64,000 bases of DNA from an uncultured Azospirillum sp. GTDB taxonomy: Bacteria; Pseudomonadota; Alphaproteobacteria; RF32; CAG-239. Of the stretch, positions 17,351 to 26,091 are shown one piece after another. The notes beneath the pieces were generated by a model. The model was not told the origin of the DNA and did not search any database. It saw only the letters and a list, made by a program, of their open reading frames with translations. The stretch covers positions 30,364-94,363 of the forward strand of contig UQAB01000005.1 in the NCBI GenBank assembly GCA_900538765.1, written 5' to 3'. Each line of letters begins with the position of its first letter. The first letter of the stretch is position 1. The position numbers and the translations under genes were made by a program.

Positions 17351-18199
17351 TCAGAAACATTCCAAAATATGCGTCGGTATAATTTTCCGGCTTTGGGCGT
17401 ATTCCAACAGACTGTGGCAACAACTGTGCAGCATATCGTCATAACTGACGCCGGTTTTAACCAAAGCACTGTCTATGCCGACATTGCAAGCTCCCAGAAT
17501 ATCGGTTTCAAGAGCATCGCCAACCATCAGAATTTTATTCTTCGGCACATTCGTTTCTTGCAGGGCAAAATCATAAAAATTTTTTTCCGGCTTACCAATA
17601 AAAAAGATATTAGCACCTTTGTTCCGGCAATAATCAGCCATAGCGCCGGGCCGTAAAACCATTTGCGCATATCCCGAAGAATGACTCTTGCGGTCGGGAT
17701 TGGCACAAACAAACTTCTTTTTCAAATGGCAAGCAAAATCCAACTGCGGTTGAAAATGGCTTAAATCCAGCGATTCAACTAAAATTCCCTGCTCATTGGT
17801 GTATTTCGGTGTTGCCAAATATACAAAATCAGCTTTATTGATGTCAGTCACCAGCCTGAAAGGCGAAGCTGAGAAAACAGAATTATCGCTTTTGCCGATA
17901 ACAGCATAATTCAGCCTTCGTTCTTCTCCGGCAAAAAGCCGATAAGCCAATTCTCCCGACGTTACCATCTTGTCATAATGGCCTCCCCTGAACATTTTAT
18001 ATCGGAAATACAGGCTTTCGACAAATTCAGCACGTTGTGGATAATTTGACAGGATAATGACTGTTTTGCCCATTTCTCTCAACTTAGACAATCTTTCGAG
18101 AGCCTGTGGGAAGAAATTATCTCCGTTCCACAAAACGCCATACAAATCCACCAAAAAAACATCATAATTTTCAGCAAGACATATTACATTCTTTTTCAT
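17351..18199 (-). CDS. HAD-superfamily subfamily IIA hydrolase (TIGR01459-type)
   Basis: This 282-residue phosphatase-like protein has motif I VFLVDLYGVLWNG (DxY variant) near residue 14, motif II ILSNYPQRA near 49, a C2-type cap, and motif III/IV GKPEKNFYDFAL ... ILMVGDALETDILGACNVGIDSALV near 205-240. The family is restricted largely to Alphaproteobacteria and its substrate is unknown. The second catalytic position is Tyr instead of Asp, as in other members, so it may act on sugar phosphates or nucleotides. It is convergent with dnaK. Confidence 0.82.
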   Translation of the reverse strand: MKKNVICLAENYDVFLVDLYGVLWNGDNFFPQALERLSKLREMGKTVIILSNYPQRAEFVESLYFRYKMFRGGHYDKMVTSGELAYRLFAGEERRLNYAVIGKSDNSVFSASPFRLVTDINKADFVYLATPKYTNEQGILVESLDLSHFQPQLDFACHLKKKFVCANPDRKSHSSGYAQMVLRPGAMADYCRNKGANIFFIGKPEKNFYDFALQETNVPKNKILMVGDALETDILGACNVGIDSALVKTGVSYDDMLHSCCHSLLEYAQSRKIIPTHILECF

Positions 18200-18383
18200 A
18201 ATTTATAATTTTTACTATTAATAATATCTTTTCAGGCTTTGAGGTAGCACAAATGTGACAAAAAGTAAAGAAAATAAAAATCCGGCTATACCGCTGTTTA
18301 TTTTTATGACTATTGATGCTTGCAAAAAATTTAAATTACGGTTATGCTGTCTTTAATTTCAAAAACAATCCTGCAGGCCTGAA

Positions 18384-19343
18384 ATGTTTTTATTAAAAAA
18401 AATTTTCAATATTGAGCAGCTGAACCTGCGGGTTGCCGTGACGCTATTCGGTATTAAAATTAAATTCAAAAGCAAAAAAGTCAAACAACAGATAAATAAA
18501 GCGTCATTATCCCGAAAAATCAGAAAATTTGCAAAATCAGGCATTTGCGAAGTTTCCAGAAAGCCGCGGCTGATTGTCAGCCTGACTTCTTTTCCGGAAA
18601 GAATGGCGGAAATAAAATATACGCTGTATTCGCTTCTGACGCAAACGCTAAAACCGGATATGGTCGTGTTATGGCTGGCAAAAGAGCAGTTTCCCGAACG
18701 TGAAAAAGATATTCCGCAAGAAGTACTAAACCTGTGCCGCTACGGTTTATCGATAAAGTGGTGCAACGACCTGAAAAGTTATAAAAAACTGGTCCCGGCT
18801 TTGCAGGAGTTTCCTCATGATATTCTCATCACTGCCGATGACGATTTGTTTTATGAACCGAAATGGCTGGAAAAGCTTTATAACGCTTATTTGGAAAATC
18901 CGCAGATTATCCATTGTCACCGCGCTCACTACATTCAGCTTAACGCTGACGGAAGCCTGAAAAAATATACTGAATGGGAACAAAGCGTTTCCGCTTCTGC
19001 CGCATCATATCGAAATTTCTGCACAACCGGCGGCGGTGTTCTTTATCCGCCCAAGTGTTTTTATCAAGACGTCTGCCAGGAAAAGCTTTTTCAAAAACTG
19101 TCACCGACGGCTGATGACATCTGGTTTTGGGCAATGCTTGTCCTGAACGGGAAAAAGATTCAAGTTATCAAGGATAATCTGCCGATAAAATATGTCTGCC
19201 CGGAGCGGGAGATGGGCCTGACCAAAGACAGAACTTTAGCCAGCGTCAACTTGGGTTTGGCTAAAAACGACGAGCAGCTGAAGAACATTATTGTCCGATA
19301 TCCTGATATAATTGTCCGATTAAACAAAGAATCTCAAAAATAG
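18384..19343 (+). CDS. Predicted GT-A type glycosyltransferase
   Basis: This 319-residue protein has a likely nucleotide-sugar binding start PRLIVSLTSFPERM near 60, the conserved SLLTQTLKPD.VVLWL, and a DXD-like metal site LITADDDLFYEPKWL near 150. A later TADDIWFWAM could hold the catalytic acidic residue. It resembles glycosyltransferases found among LPS and capsule genes and starts with a short basic, amphipathic N terminus. It stands alone between a HAD gene and dnaJ. Acceptor and sugar are unknown. The Shine-Dalgarno is weak. The 184 bases upstream hold nothing else recognised. Confidence 0.7.
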   Translation: MFLLKKIFNIEQLNLRVAVTLFGIKIKFKSKKVKQQINKASLSRKIRKFAKSGICEVSRKPRLIVSLTSFPERMAEIKYTLYSLLTQTLKPDMVVLWLAKEQFPEREKDIPQEVLNLCRYGLSIKWCNDLKSYKKLVPALQEFPHDILITADDDLFYEPKWLEKLYNAYLENPQIIHCHRAHYIQLNADGSLKKYTEWEQSVSASAASYRNFCTTGGGVLYPPKCFYQDVCQEKLFQKLSPTADDIWFWAMLVLNGKKIQVIKDNLPIKYVCPEREMGLTKDRTLASVNLGLAKNDEQLKNIIVRYPDIIVRLNKESQK

Positions 19344-19416
19344 CGCTTGCGTTTTGTCTTAAAACTTCCTAAATAAAGGGTAAGATTAATCCTAATAAAA
19401 TTTAAGAAGTAAAGTT

Positions 19417-20562
19417 ATGGCTACGGAAAAAGATTATTACGAGCTTTTGGAAGTTGCAAAAAGTGCCAGCGGAGAAGAAATCAAAAAGTCTTACCGCCGG
19501 CTGGCAATGAAATACCATCCGGACAGAAACCCCGGCGACAAAGAAGCAGAATCAAAATTCAAAGAGATTAATGAAGCATACGACGTTTTGAAAGATGAAC
19601 AAAAACGTGCTGCATATGACCGTTACGGACATCAGGCTTTTGCCAACGGCGGCATGGGCGGTGGTAATCCGTTTAACGGATTTGACTTTAATTTCGGCGG
19701 CGGCTTTTCCGATATCTTTTCAGACGTTTTCTCAGAATTTATGAGCGGTGGACACAGAAATGCCCAACAATCTTATGCTCAGGATGGTGCGGATTTACGT
19801 TATAATCTGGAAATTACCCTGGAAGAAGCTTTTTCCGGCGTCGAAAAAGAGATAAAAATTCCTTCAACAAAAGAATGCGATGACTGCCACGGGCATGGCA
19901 CGGCTGACGGCAAGGAAGCGCCTATCTGCCCACATTGCCAGGGAAGCGGGAAAATTCGCAGCCAGCGCGGTTTTATGATTGTTGAAACTTATTGCCCGCA
20001 CTGCCACGGCGAGGGGCGTTTGGTTAAAGACGCGTGCAAAAAATGTCACGGCGAAGGTGTCATTCGCAATGAAAAGACCCTTAAAATCAAAATTCCCGCC
20101 GGCGTGGAAGACAATACGCGTATGCGTGTTCCCAACGAGGGACAAAGCGGAATCCGCGGCGGTGCCAACGGCGATTTGTATGTTTTTATTTCTGTTAAAG
20201 AACATAAATTGTTTGTTCGCGACGGCGCCAATCTTTATGTCCGGGTTCCGATATCCATGGCTTGCGCAGCCCTTGGCGGAAAAATAGAGATTCCGGGAAT
20301 AAACGGCGAAAAGATAGAAGTTGATGTCAGTGCCGGTACGCAGACTGATCAGCAGAAAAAGATTTCCGCTCAGGGAATGACGATTATCCGTTCAGCCAAA
20401 CGGGGTGATTTGTTTGTGAGATTCCGGGTCGAAACACCGACAAATCTTTCAGCACGGCAAAAAGAATTGCTGGAAGAATTCAGAGAAATCAGCAAAGACG
20501 AAAACTGTCAGCCGGAAGCCAAAGGCTTTTTCGACCGGATTAAAGATTTATTTGTCGCTTAA
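19417..20562 (+). CDS. dnaJ: Co-chaperone DnaJ (Hsp40)
   Basis: This 381-residue class I J-protein stimulates DnaK ATPase and hands over substrates. It has a J domain with HPD (KYHPDRNPGD) near 33 and a Gly/Phe-rich stretch (MGGGNPFNGFDFNFGGGF). Four zinc-binding CxxCxGxG repeats follow (CDDCHGHG, CPHCQGSG, CPHCHGEG, CKKCHGEG) between about 152 and 212, then the two beta domains. It is complete and of usual length. A strong terminator follows. Confidence 0.97.
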   Translation: MATEKDYYELLEVAKSASGEEIKKSYRRLAMKYHPDRNPGDKEAESKFKEINEAYDVLKDEQKRAAYDRYGHQAFANGGMGGGNPFNGFDFNFGGGFSDIFSDVFSEFMSGGHRNAQQSYAQDGADLRYNLEITLEEAFSGVEKEIKIPSTKECDDCHGHGTADGKEAPICPHCQGSGKIRSQRGFMIVETYCPHCHGEGRLVKDACKKCHGEGVIRNEKTLKIKIPAGVEDNTRMRVPNEGQSGIRGGANGDLYVFISVKEHKLFVRDGANLYVRVPISMACAALGGKIEIPGINGEKIEVDVSAGTQTDQQKKISAQGMTIIRSAKRGDLFVRFRVETPTNLSARQKELLEEFREISKDENCQPEAKGFFDRIKDLFVA

Positions 20563-20569
20563 TATTATC

Positions 20570-20603
20570 AAGAACAAAGCCTGCAAGTGCAGGCTTTGTT
20601 CTT
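20570..20603. terminator. Bidirectional terminator after dnaJ
   Basis: A perfect 16-bp stem AAGAACAAAGCCTGCA / TGCAGGCTTTGTTCTT with a 2-base spacer lies between dnaJ and the convergent Cys-rich gene. Confidence 0.85.
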
Positions 20604-20618
20604 ATAGATTGGTTAATG

Positions 20619-21587
20619 TTAAAATACTAATACCGGGCGGACAGTTTCGCTAAGTCCTGCATGGTAGTCAGTATTTTTACCATAAATATATACGCCTGCT
20701 CCGCTAACATTTCTATCCCGGCAAAATACCCACCCATTATCTCCATACTCATTTGAAGCTGATGACCAAATGTGTTCATTATCATTTGTTAACTTTTTTC
20801 CACCAAGTTTGGATATGGTGTTATTAATAACATCCAGATTTAGAAAAAGGCTACTCAGCATTCCTGCTGCCGGCAAACACCATTTTCCTTTTGTTTCAGG
20901 TGCTGTCGGCGGCGCATATTCATAAGCAGCCCAAGCAGCAGGATACTTACTGGCATCACCTGCCTGAATTAGTTTTCGGGTATTATTGCAGGCGTCATAA
21001 TCCTTTATAATTTCTCTCCAATCATCAGATCGGGAGGTATTAAGGTTAACATATTGATAATAATCAGACCAACGAATATTATTTATAATTGGATTGGCCG
21101 TCATTGCATAGCCACAATTATCCCCTCCTATATAAATAACAACACCAAGCGGGATTTTACTGGCTTCTTTATCTGTGGTGCAGGTGCCGTCACTATTTAA
21201 TATCTGTCCGATTTTGCAGTTTTTAGCTTTTCCTGTACATTGTCCGATAGTAGTTTTTATTTCCTGACACTGACCATTTTTCCATTCATGCCCGTCTGCA
21301 CAAGAACACAAAGCATATTTTCCATTACAGCTTTGCCCCATACCAGAAACATAATTGCTGCCTTTACAATCATATTTAAATTCATATTTATCGCAGAATT
21401 TTGTTTCCGAAACGGGACAGGCAAAGGTATTTCCAAACGGACACTTTATACCTTTGCCGTCAGGGCAGGAAGTTTCGGTATAGCCTAATGTTGCGCAGTC
21501 AGTCGTGGCAACACATTGGGCATTGGTTAAAGTCGGGATTAAGGACAGACTCATCCCTAAGAGTAAATATTTAAAGTTAGTATTCAT
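20619..21587 (-). CDS. Secreted Cys-rich protein with C-terminal Lcl/DUF1566-like domain
   Basis: This 322-residue protein has a signal peptide (MNTNFKYLLLGMSLSLIPTLTNA-QC). Residues 24-130 are a Cys-rich region (TTDCATLGYTETSC, KCPFGNTFACP, SCNGKYALCSC, QCTGKAKNCKIG). The C-terminal 180 residues (IPLGVVIYIGG, GKWCLPAAGMLSSL, HIWSSAS, VRPVLVF) form an Lcl-like domain also seen in the protein at 31578-32390. AGGAG lies seven bases before the ATG. It is probably surface exposed; the function is unknown. A conserved leader precedes it at about 100-200 bases. Confidence 0.75.
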   Translation of the reverse strand: MNTNFKYLLLGMSLSLIPTLTNAQCVATTDCATLGYTETSCPDGKGIKCPFGNTFACPVSETKFCDKYEFKYDCKGSNYVSGMGQSCNGKYALCSCADGHEWKNGQCQEIKTTIGQCTGKAKNCKIGQILNSDGTCTTDKEASKIPLGVVIYIGGDNCGYAMTANPIINNIRWSDYYQYVNLNTSRSDDWREIIKDYDACNNTRKLIQAGDASKYPAAWAAYEYAPPTAPETKGKWCLPAAGMLSSLFLNLDVINNTISKLGGKKLTNDNEHIWSSASNEYGDNGWVFCRDRNVSGAGVYIYGKNTDYHAGLSETVRPVLVF

Positions 21588-21692
21588 GTTTATTCTCCTG
21601 TATTTTTGTTATTATAACAGGAATGAGTTTGATGGTCAAATATTAATTTCGTAAAGGTGAGAAAAAAAAGACAAACAAGCAATAGAGGCAGA

Positions 21693-21760
21693 AAGTCGCA
21701 ATTATGTTTGATGACTGGCTTTATAAAGGGTTGTGACACCCCGGCGGCAAACTCTGCCGC
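21693..21760 (-). ncRNA. Conserved structured leader motif, copy 1
   Basis: Read on the minus strand, three hairpins follow in order: GCGGCA/TGCCGC (21744-21760), GGGT/ACCC (21728-21741) and GTC..CAA/TTG.GAC with an ACATAA loop (21695-21715). The third is followed by CTT. The same order and the word CATAATTGCGACTT occur upstream of the paralogous gene at 31578. It is inferred to be a 5' leader RNA of the Cys-rich gene. The short spacing of the motif from the ATG is about 105 bases. Confidence 0.5.
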
Positions 21761-21848
21761 TTAAAATAAGCGGTAGCATAAAGGGAAATTATTGGCAAGG
21801 GGTTTTTAGGGAGGGGACCGATAAGGAATGTGGAAAGATTGATGCCGG

Positions 21849-21882
21849 ACTCATCCCCCTTCCCGGGCAGGAAGGGGATGGG
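21849..21882. repeat. GC-rich palindrome
   Basis: The stem CATCCCCCTTCC / GGAAGGGGATG with a short loop lies just past the rlmN stop. There is no T run on the minus strand, so it is more like a REP-type palindrome than a terminator. It is the GC-rich part of the 300-base gap between rlmN and the Cys-rich gene. Confidence 0.45.
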
Positions 21883-21887
21883 CAAAA

Positions 21888-22958
21888 TTATTTCTGTTCG
21901 TCTTTTTTAGATTTCAGTTGGCCGCAGGCGGCTAAAATATCCTGTCCGCGAGCAACGCGTATCGGCGCGGCAAAACGATTGTTTTGCAACTCCCGTGAAA
22001 AGGCAAAAATTTTATTGCGGGAACTCGGTTCATAATCGCAGCCGGGCCAGGGATTGAATGCTATCAAATTAAATTTGGCATTGATTTTAAAGCGGCGCAT
22101 TAAATCCATCAACTCATGTGCATCGGCAAGAGAATCGTTGAAATCTTTCAACATCAAGTATTCAAAGGTTACAAAATGGCTGCCTTCCAGCTGTTGATAA
22201 TCATGACAGGCCTGCAACACTTCTTCCAACGGATACTTTTTATTAATCGGCATAATTTGCGACCGCTTTTCATTATTCGGCGCATGAAGACTGACAGCCA
22301 GCTTTACGCCTGTTGCTTTGACCAAGGGAATAATATTCGGCGCAATCCCCGAGGTAGACAGCGTTACGCGGCGTTTGGAGAGCGAAATTCCCTCCCCGTC
22401 CGTTATAATATTCAGCGCTTTGATAACATTATCAAGATTTTGCAAAGGTTCGCCCATACCCATAACGACAATGTTCGACAAATAACGGGTTTCATCTTTC
22501 GGACTCGGCCATTCTTTGTAAACATCACGGGCAACCATGAACTGGCTGACGATTTCTCCGGCGGTCAGATTACGGGTGATTTTCTGGCTTCCGGTATGAC
22601 AGAACTTACATCCCATCGCACAGCCGACTTGCGTGGAAATACAGACAGCACCACGGTCTTCCTCCGGAATATAAACGGTTTCAATCCGCTGACCGTCGGC
22701 AAATTCCAGCAGCCATTTGTGGGTTTTATCAACGGAAACCTGTTCCGCAACGATTTTCGGACGCGTTATCGTAAAATGCTCCGCCAGCTTTGCTCTCAAC
22801 TCTTTGGAGAGATTGCTCATCTTGGCAAAATCCGTTTCGCCATGGAAATACAGCCACTGCCACAGCTGTTTGGCACGGAAGGGCTTTTCGCCGATATCAG
22901 CGACAGCTTGCGCCAATTCTTCCTTGCTTAAGCCGATAAGTTCAATTTTTTCAGCCAT
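21888..22958 (-). CDS. rlmN: Dual-specificity 23S rRNA/tRNA (adenine-C2)-methyltransferase RlmN
   Basis: This 356-residue radical-SAM enzyme methylates A2503 of 23S rRNA and A37 of some tRNAs. The cluster motif is GCAMGCKFCHTG (CxxxCxxC) near 118, preceded by GAVCISTQV. Other family parts are VVMGMGEPLQNLDNV near 170, RRVTLSTSGIAP, LAVSLHAPN and INAKFNLIAFNPWPG near 300. A conserved late Cys lies in LAACGQL. It is complete. It is followed upstream by ialB with three bases between, so the two are likely co-transcribed. Confidence 0.96.
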   Translation of the reverse strand: MAEKIELIGLSKEELAQAVADIGEKPFRAKQLWQWLYFHGETDFAKMSNLSKELRAKLAEHFTITRPKIVAEQVSVDKTHKWLLEFADGQRIETVYIPEEDRGAVCISTQVGCAMGCKFCHTGSQKITRNLTAGEIVSQFMVARDVYKEWPSPKDETRYLSNIVVMGMGEPLQNLDNVIKALNIITDGEGISLSKRRVTLSTSGIAPNIIPLVKATGVKLAVSLHAPNNEKRSQIMPINKKYPLEEVLQACHDYQQLEGSHFVTFEYLMLKDFNDSLADAHELMDLMRRFKINAKFNLIAFNPWPGCDYEPSSRNKIFAFSRELQNNRFAAPIRVARGQDILAACGQLKSKKDEQK

Positions 22959-22961
22959 GTA

Positions 22962-23489
22962 TTATCTCTTACATTTGGAATTAATGGCTTTGTAAGCGCT
23001 CAAAAAACCATTCAGCGAATAAGTGTCTTTGGTTGCCGTCCCTTTTGACGATGTACCGTGAACAATCATCCGCTGGCCTTTTTTCATGGCGTCAACTAAT
23101 CTTTTGTCCGCCGTTTCGTTTACCGTCCAGGCTTTGTCCCCTTCGGTGAACAGGTCATCAATCGTCGTATTGCCAATTTTTACAACAACCTTGGCGCCTG
23201 GTTTGTATGTATAACCGGCGACGAAATTAACGACATCAAAACTTTTTTCATTCGGGCGGTGGGTGACAACCGCATATATATCGCCGCGGCTTGAATATTT
23301 GCCTTCATCTTTTTTCGGTGTGGAAGCAATATAACAAATCATTCCCTGCGGATCATTATAGTAATATGCCGCCCAGTCTTTATATTCTCCAATCAACTGC
23401 GGACCGCTCTTGCCGGCAGCCGCTGCCGGGTTAACGTTGAAAAGCAAGGCCCCTAAAACGGCCAAAGACGTAAAATTAAATTTAATCAT
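22962..23489 (-). CDS. Invasion-associated locus B (IalB) family protein
   Basis: This 175-residue secreted protein has the signal peptide MIKFNFTSLAVLGALLFNVNPAAA. The mature part matches the IalB family in order: YKDWAAYYYNDPQGMICYIAS, YAVVTHRPNEKSFDVVNFVAGYTYKPG, DLFTEGDKAWTVN and a late MIVHGTSSKGTATKDTYSLNGF.AA with a terminal Cys. Family members are periplasmic and were named in Bartonella. Their molecular role is not settled. It is the first gene before rlmN. Confidence 0.85.
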   Translation of the reverse strand: MIKFNFTSLAVLGALLFNVNPAAAAGKSGPQLIGEYKDWAAYYYNDPQGMICYIASTPKKDEGKYSSRGDIYAVVTHRPNEKSFDVVNFVAGYTYKPGAKVVVKIGNTTIDDLFTEGDKAWTVNETADKRLVDAMKKGQRMIVHGTSSKGTATKDTYSLNGFLSAYKAINSKCKR

Positions 23490-23584
23490 ACCAATATACT
23501 CACAAATCCTCGTTATTTTTACATAATAGTATTTGAAAAATATATAAAAAATGTTAATTTCTTTGAAAGATTTAGGATTTTGCC

Positions 23585-24832
23585 ATGATTAGAGATAATT
23601 ATATTGACGTAAACCAGCTTGTTACTGACAAGAAAATTTTTAAACTGTTCAGAACCGTGGAGAATCACGGCGGTGTTTTGCGCTTTGTCGGCGGTGCGGT
23701 CAGGGACACATTAGCCGGTATAAAAAATTTTGACATTGACCTGGCGACGGACTTGTCGCCGGAAGAACTGGTTGAAGCCTGTGAAGAAAGCGGTTTGAAA
23801 ACTGTTCCCATCGGTATTAAATTTGGAACCGTCGGTGTGGTTTTGAACAATCAGACGCTGGAAGTAACCTCTTTAAGAAAGGATATCAAAACAGACGGGC
23901 GGCATGCCGTTGTCGAATTTACATCTGACTGGGAAAGCGACGCTTCCCGGCGCGATTTGACAATCAACGCGATTTATGCCGACGAAAAAGGTTCCGTTTT
24001 TGATTACTATAACGGAATTGACGATTTGGAAAACGGCGTTGTCCGCTTTATCGGCAATGCCGGGCAGCGCATCAAAGAAGATTATTTGCGGATTTTACGC
24101 TTCTTTCGTTTTTATTCCATATTCGGCAAGGGAGAAATCGACGCCAAAGCGCTAAAAGCCTGCGTTGAAAACAAAGACGGCATAAAGACGTTGTCCATAG
24201 AGAGAATCCGTGACGAGCTCGGAAAAATACTGATGACATCCAATGCCGTCAAAACACTGCAGATTATGTTCGATAATGAAATTCTGATTCATTTTCTGCC
24301 GGACAGCCCTAATCTGGACAAACTACAGTTTCTTATTGATTTGGTTAACAAACACAAAATAAAGCAGGAAGTTTTGCGGCGTTTGTTTATTTTATATACG
24401 CCTGATGAAAAACTGGCAGAAAATCTTGCTTGCCGCCTGAAATTAAGCAGAAAGGACAAGGAATTGTTTGTCAGCTGGTCGATTTATAATCCTTCTCTCG
24501 AAGAGTTTATGACGGAAAAAGGCCTTAGAAAACTACTGTATCTGTACGGACGCGATTTCTGTTTTAACAAGTTTTTGATTATTTCCGCGCTTAACAAAAC
24601 GGAACCTGAAAACTTTGCTGAAATCATTGAGCGGATTAATACTTTGGAAATCCCCGTATTTCAGGTTAAAGGAAAGAATATCATTGACGCCGGCATTATG
24701 AACAACCACCGTATCAGCGATGTTTTAAGGCAGCTGGAGAACGCATGGATTGACAGTGACTTCACGCTGACTTTTAATGAGCTTATGTGTCAGGCCAAAG
24801 GAATTATTTCAGAAACAGATAAAGCAGGATAA
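23585..24832 (+). CDS. cca: tRNA nucleotidyltransferase / poly(A) polymerase family (CCA-adding)
   Basis: This 415-residue class II nucleotidyltransferase adds or repairs the 3' CCA of tRNA. Motif A is FVGGAVRDTLAGIKNFDIDLAT (GG and DxD) at about 36-57. Motif B is RRDLTINAIY near 120. Motif C is RFIGNAGQRIKEDYLRILRFFRF near 152. The remainder is the helical neck and body. The stop is three bases from the convergent yraN stop. There is no HD domain of the E. coli type. Confidence 0.92.
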   Translation: MIRDNYIDVNQLVTDKKIFKLFRTVENHGGVLRFVGGAVRDTLAGIKNFDIDLATDLSPEELVEACEESGLKTVPIGIKFGTVGVVLNNQTLEVTSLRKDIKTDGRHAVVEFTSDWESDASRRDLTINAIYADEKGSVFDYYNGIDDLENGVVRFIGNAGQRIKEDYLRILRFFRFYSIFGKGEIDAKALKACVENKDGIKTLSIERIRDELGKILMTSNAVKTLQIMFDNEILIHFLPDSPNLDKLQFLIDLVNKHKIKQEVLRRLFILYTPDEKLAENLACRLKLSRKDKELFVSWSIYNPSLEEFMTEKGLRKLLYLYGRDFCFNKFLIISALNKTEPENFAEIIERINTLEIPVFQVKGKNIIDAGIMNNHRISDVLRQLENAWIDSDFTLTFNELMCQAKGIISETDKAG

Positions 24833-24834
24833 GG

Positions 24835-25185
24835 CTAAAAGGCATTTTGAATGTGCCGGAAATAATGAGGAAAACAAATCAGAACCACATCAAAGCGGAC
24901 ATCATAATCCCGATAAGCGGGATGTTTGGCTAAAAAATTTTCAGCAGCGGTACGAATGCGTTTCTGTTGAGTTGGTTTTACAGCATAAGCCGCCATTTCT
25001 TTATCCCGGCGTTTTTTCACCTCGACAAAGACTATGTTTTTGAAGCGAACGGCAATAAAATCAATTTCTCCGGCAGACGTTCCCTTTCCCGTTACATAAT
25101 TTTTGCAGACAATCCGGTAGCCCTTTAGGCGAAACAGCTGCCGCGCCAAAAATTCTGCCAGATGTCCGGAAAAATTACTGTTCAT
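24835..25185 (-). CDS. yraN: YraN family nuclease-like protein (UPF0102)
   Basis: This 116-residue protein shows the family core GHLAEFLARQLFRLKGY and the nuclease-like GEIDFIAVRFKNIVFVEVKKR (E..D...E.K) near residues 40-58. Members are thought to act in DNA processing but are poorly characterised. Its start overlaps the end of rsmI by 11 bases, so translation is coupled. The gene pair is widely conserved. Confidence 0.9.
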   Translation of the reverse strand: MNSNFSGHLAEFLARQLFRLKGYRIVCKNYVTGKGTSAGEIDFIAVRFKNIVFVEVKKRRDKEMAAYAVKPTQQKRIRTAAENFLAKHPAYRDYDVRFDVVLICFPHYFRHIQNAF

Positions 25186-26014
25186 CTTTAATCTTCAAAG
25201 CCAGTTCATACACTTCGTTTTTATTCAGGCCGCAGCTATCGACCAAATCCCTGACCGCAGACTTGACACTCATGTTTTTCAGCTTCTCGCGCAACAGGGC
25301 TTCAACGTCCGTTTCAGAAATTTTTTCCGTTTTGTCCGGCGGAGAAATCATTAAAACCATTTCGCCGCGCGGTTCCTGTTTGGAAAAATGTTCTATCAAT
25401 TCTTCGGCGGTTCCGTTCAAACATTCTTCATACATTTTGGTAATTTCGCGGGCAACGGCCAGTTCCCTGCCGCCAAAGACTTCAGCGGCAACAGCCAGTG
25501 TCTTGACAATGCGGTTGGCGGTTTCATAAAAAACAATGGTCGCATCAATATCTTTTACCGAAGAAAAAGTTTCCGCCCGGGCTTTATCTTTATTTGGGAT
25601 AAAACCGGCAAACATAAAGCGGTTAGTCGGCAAACCGGACAGCTGCAAAGCGCAAATTAAAGCGCAGCAGCCGGGCAGCGTTGTGACGGCAACGCCATGG
25701 CGACGGCATTCGCGAATCAGCTTATAGCCGGGATCGGAAATCAGCGGAGATCCGGCATCGCTGATCAGGGCAACGCTTTTTCCCTCTTCCGTTATCAATG
25801 AGATTATCTGCTGCAGCCGTTCGCTTTCGTTATGGTCGTGCAATGTCAGAAAAGTTTTGTTCAGGCTGATGCCCAGCAAAGACAACAGTTTTTTGCTTAT
25901 TCTGGTATCCTCGCAGGCAATGACGTCCGCTTCGCTTAACGTTTCGACAGCACGGGGAGAAATATCTCCCAGATTTCCGATTGGCGTGGCAACAATGTAT
26001 AATCCGCTTTTCAT
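25175..26014 (-). CDS. rsmI: 16S rRNA (cytidine1402-2'-O)-methyltransferase RsmI
   Basis: This 279-residue SAM-dependent methylase of the tetrapyrrole methylase fold begins GLYIVATPIGNLGDISPRAVETL. It carries ACEDTRISKKLL near 34, LISDAGSPLISDPGYKLI near 82 and PGCCALICALQLSGLPTNRFMFAGF near 113. It modifies C1402 in the decoding centre. A C-terminal Lys/Asp-rich RsmI-specific part is present (KSAVRDLVDSCGL). It overlaps yraN. Confidence 0.95.
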   Translation of the reverse strand: MKSGLYIVATPIGNLGDISPRAVETLSEADVIACEDTRISKKLLSLLGISLNKTFLTLHDHNESERLQQIISLITEEGKSVALISDAGSPLISDPGYKLIRECRRHGVAVTTLPGCCALICALQLSGLPTNRFMFAGFIPNKDKARAETFSSVKDIDATIVFYETANRIVKTLAVAAEVFGGRELAVAREITKMYEECLNGTAEELIEHFSKQEPRGEMVLMISPPDKTEKISETDVEALLREKLKNMSVKSAVRDLVDSCGLNKNEVYELALKIKDEQ

Positions 26015-26091
26015 GTTTATTCTTTACAATCCCTGTTTTTTATTCTAAATCTGTAATATACGCTTATCAGAATGATGTTTTTTAAGGAAAA

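Noticed and set aside
21733..22035. Rightward 100-codon frame over the palindrome and rlmN end
   Set aside because: It is made of repeat and antisense rlmN sequence; no start signals.
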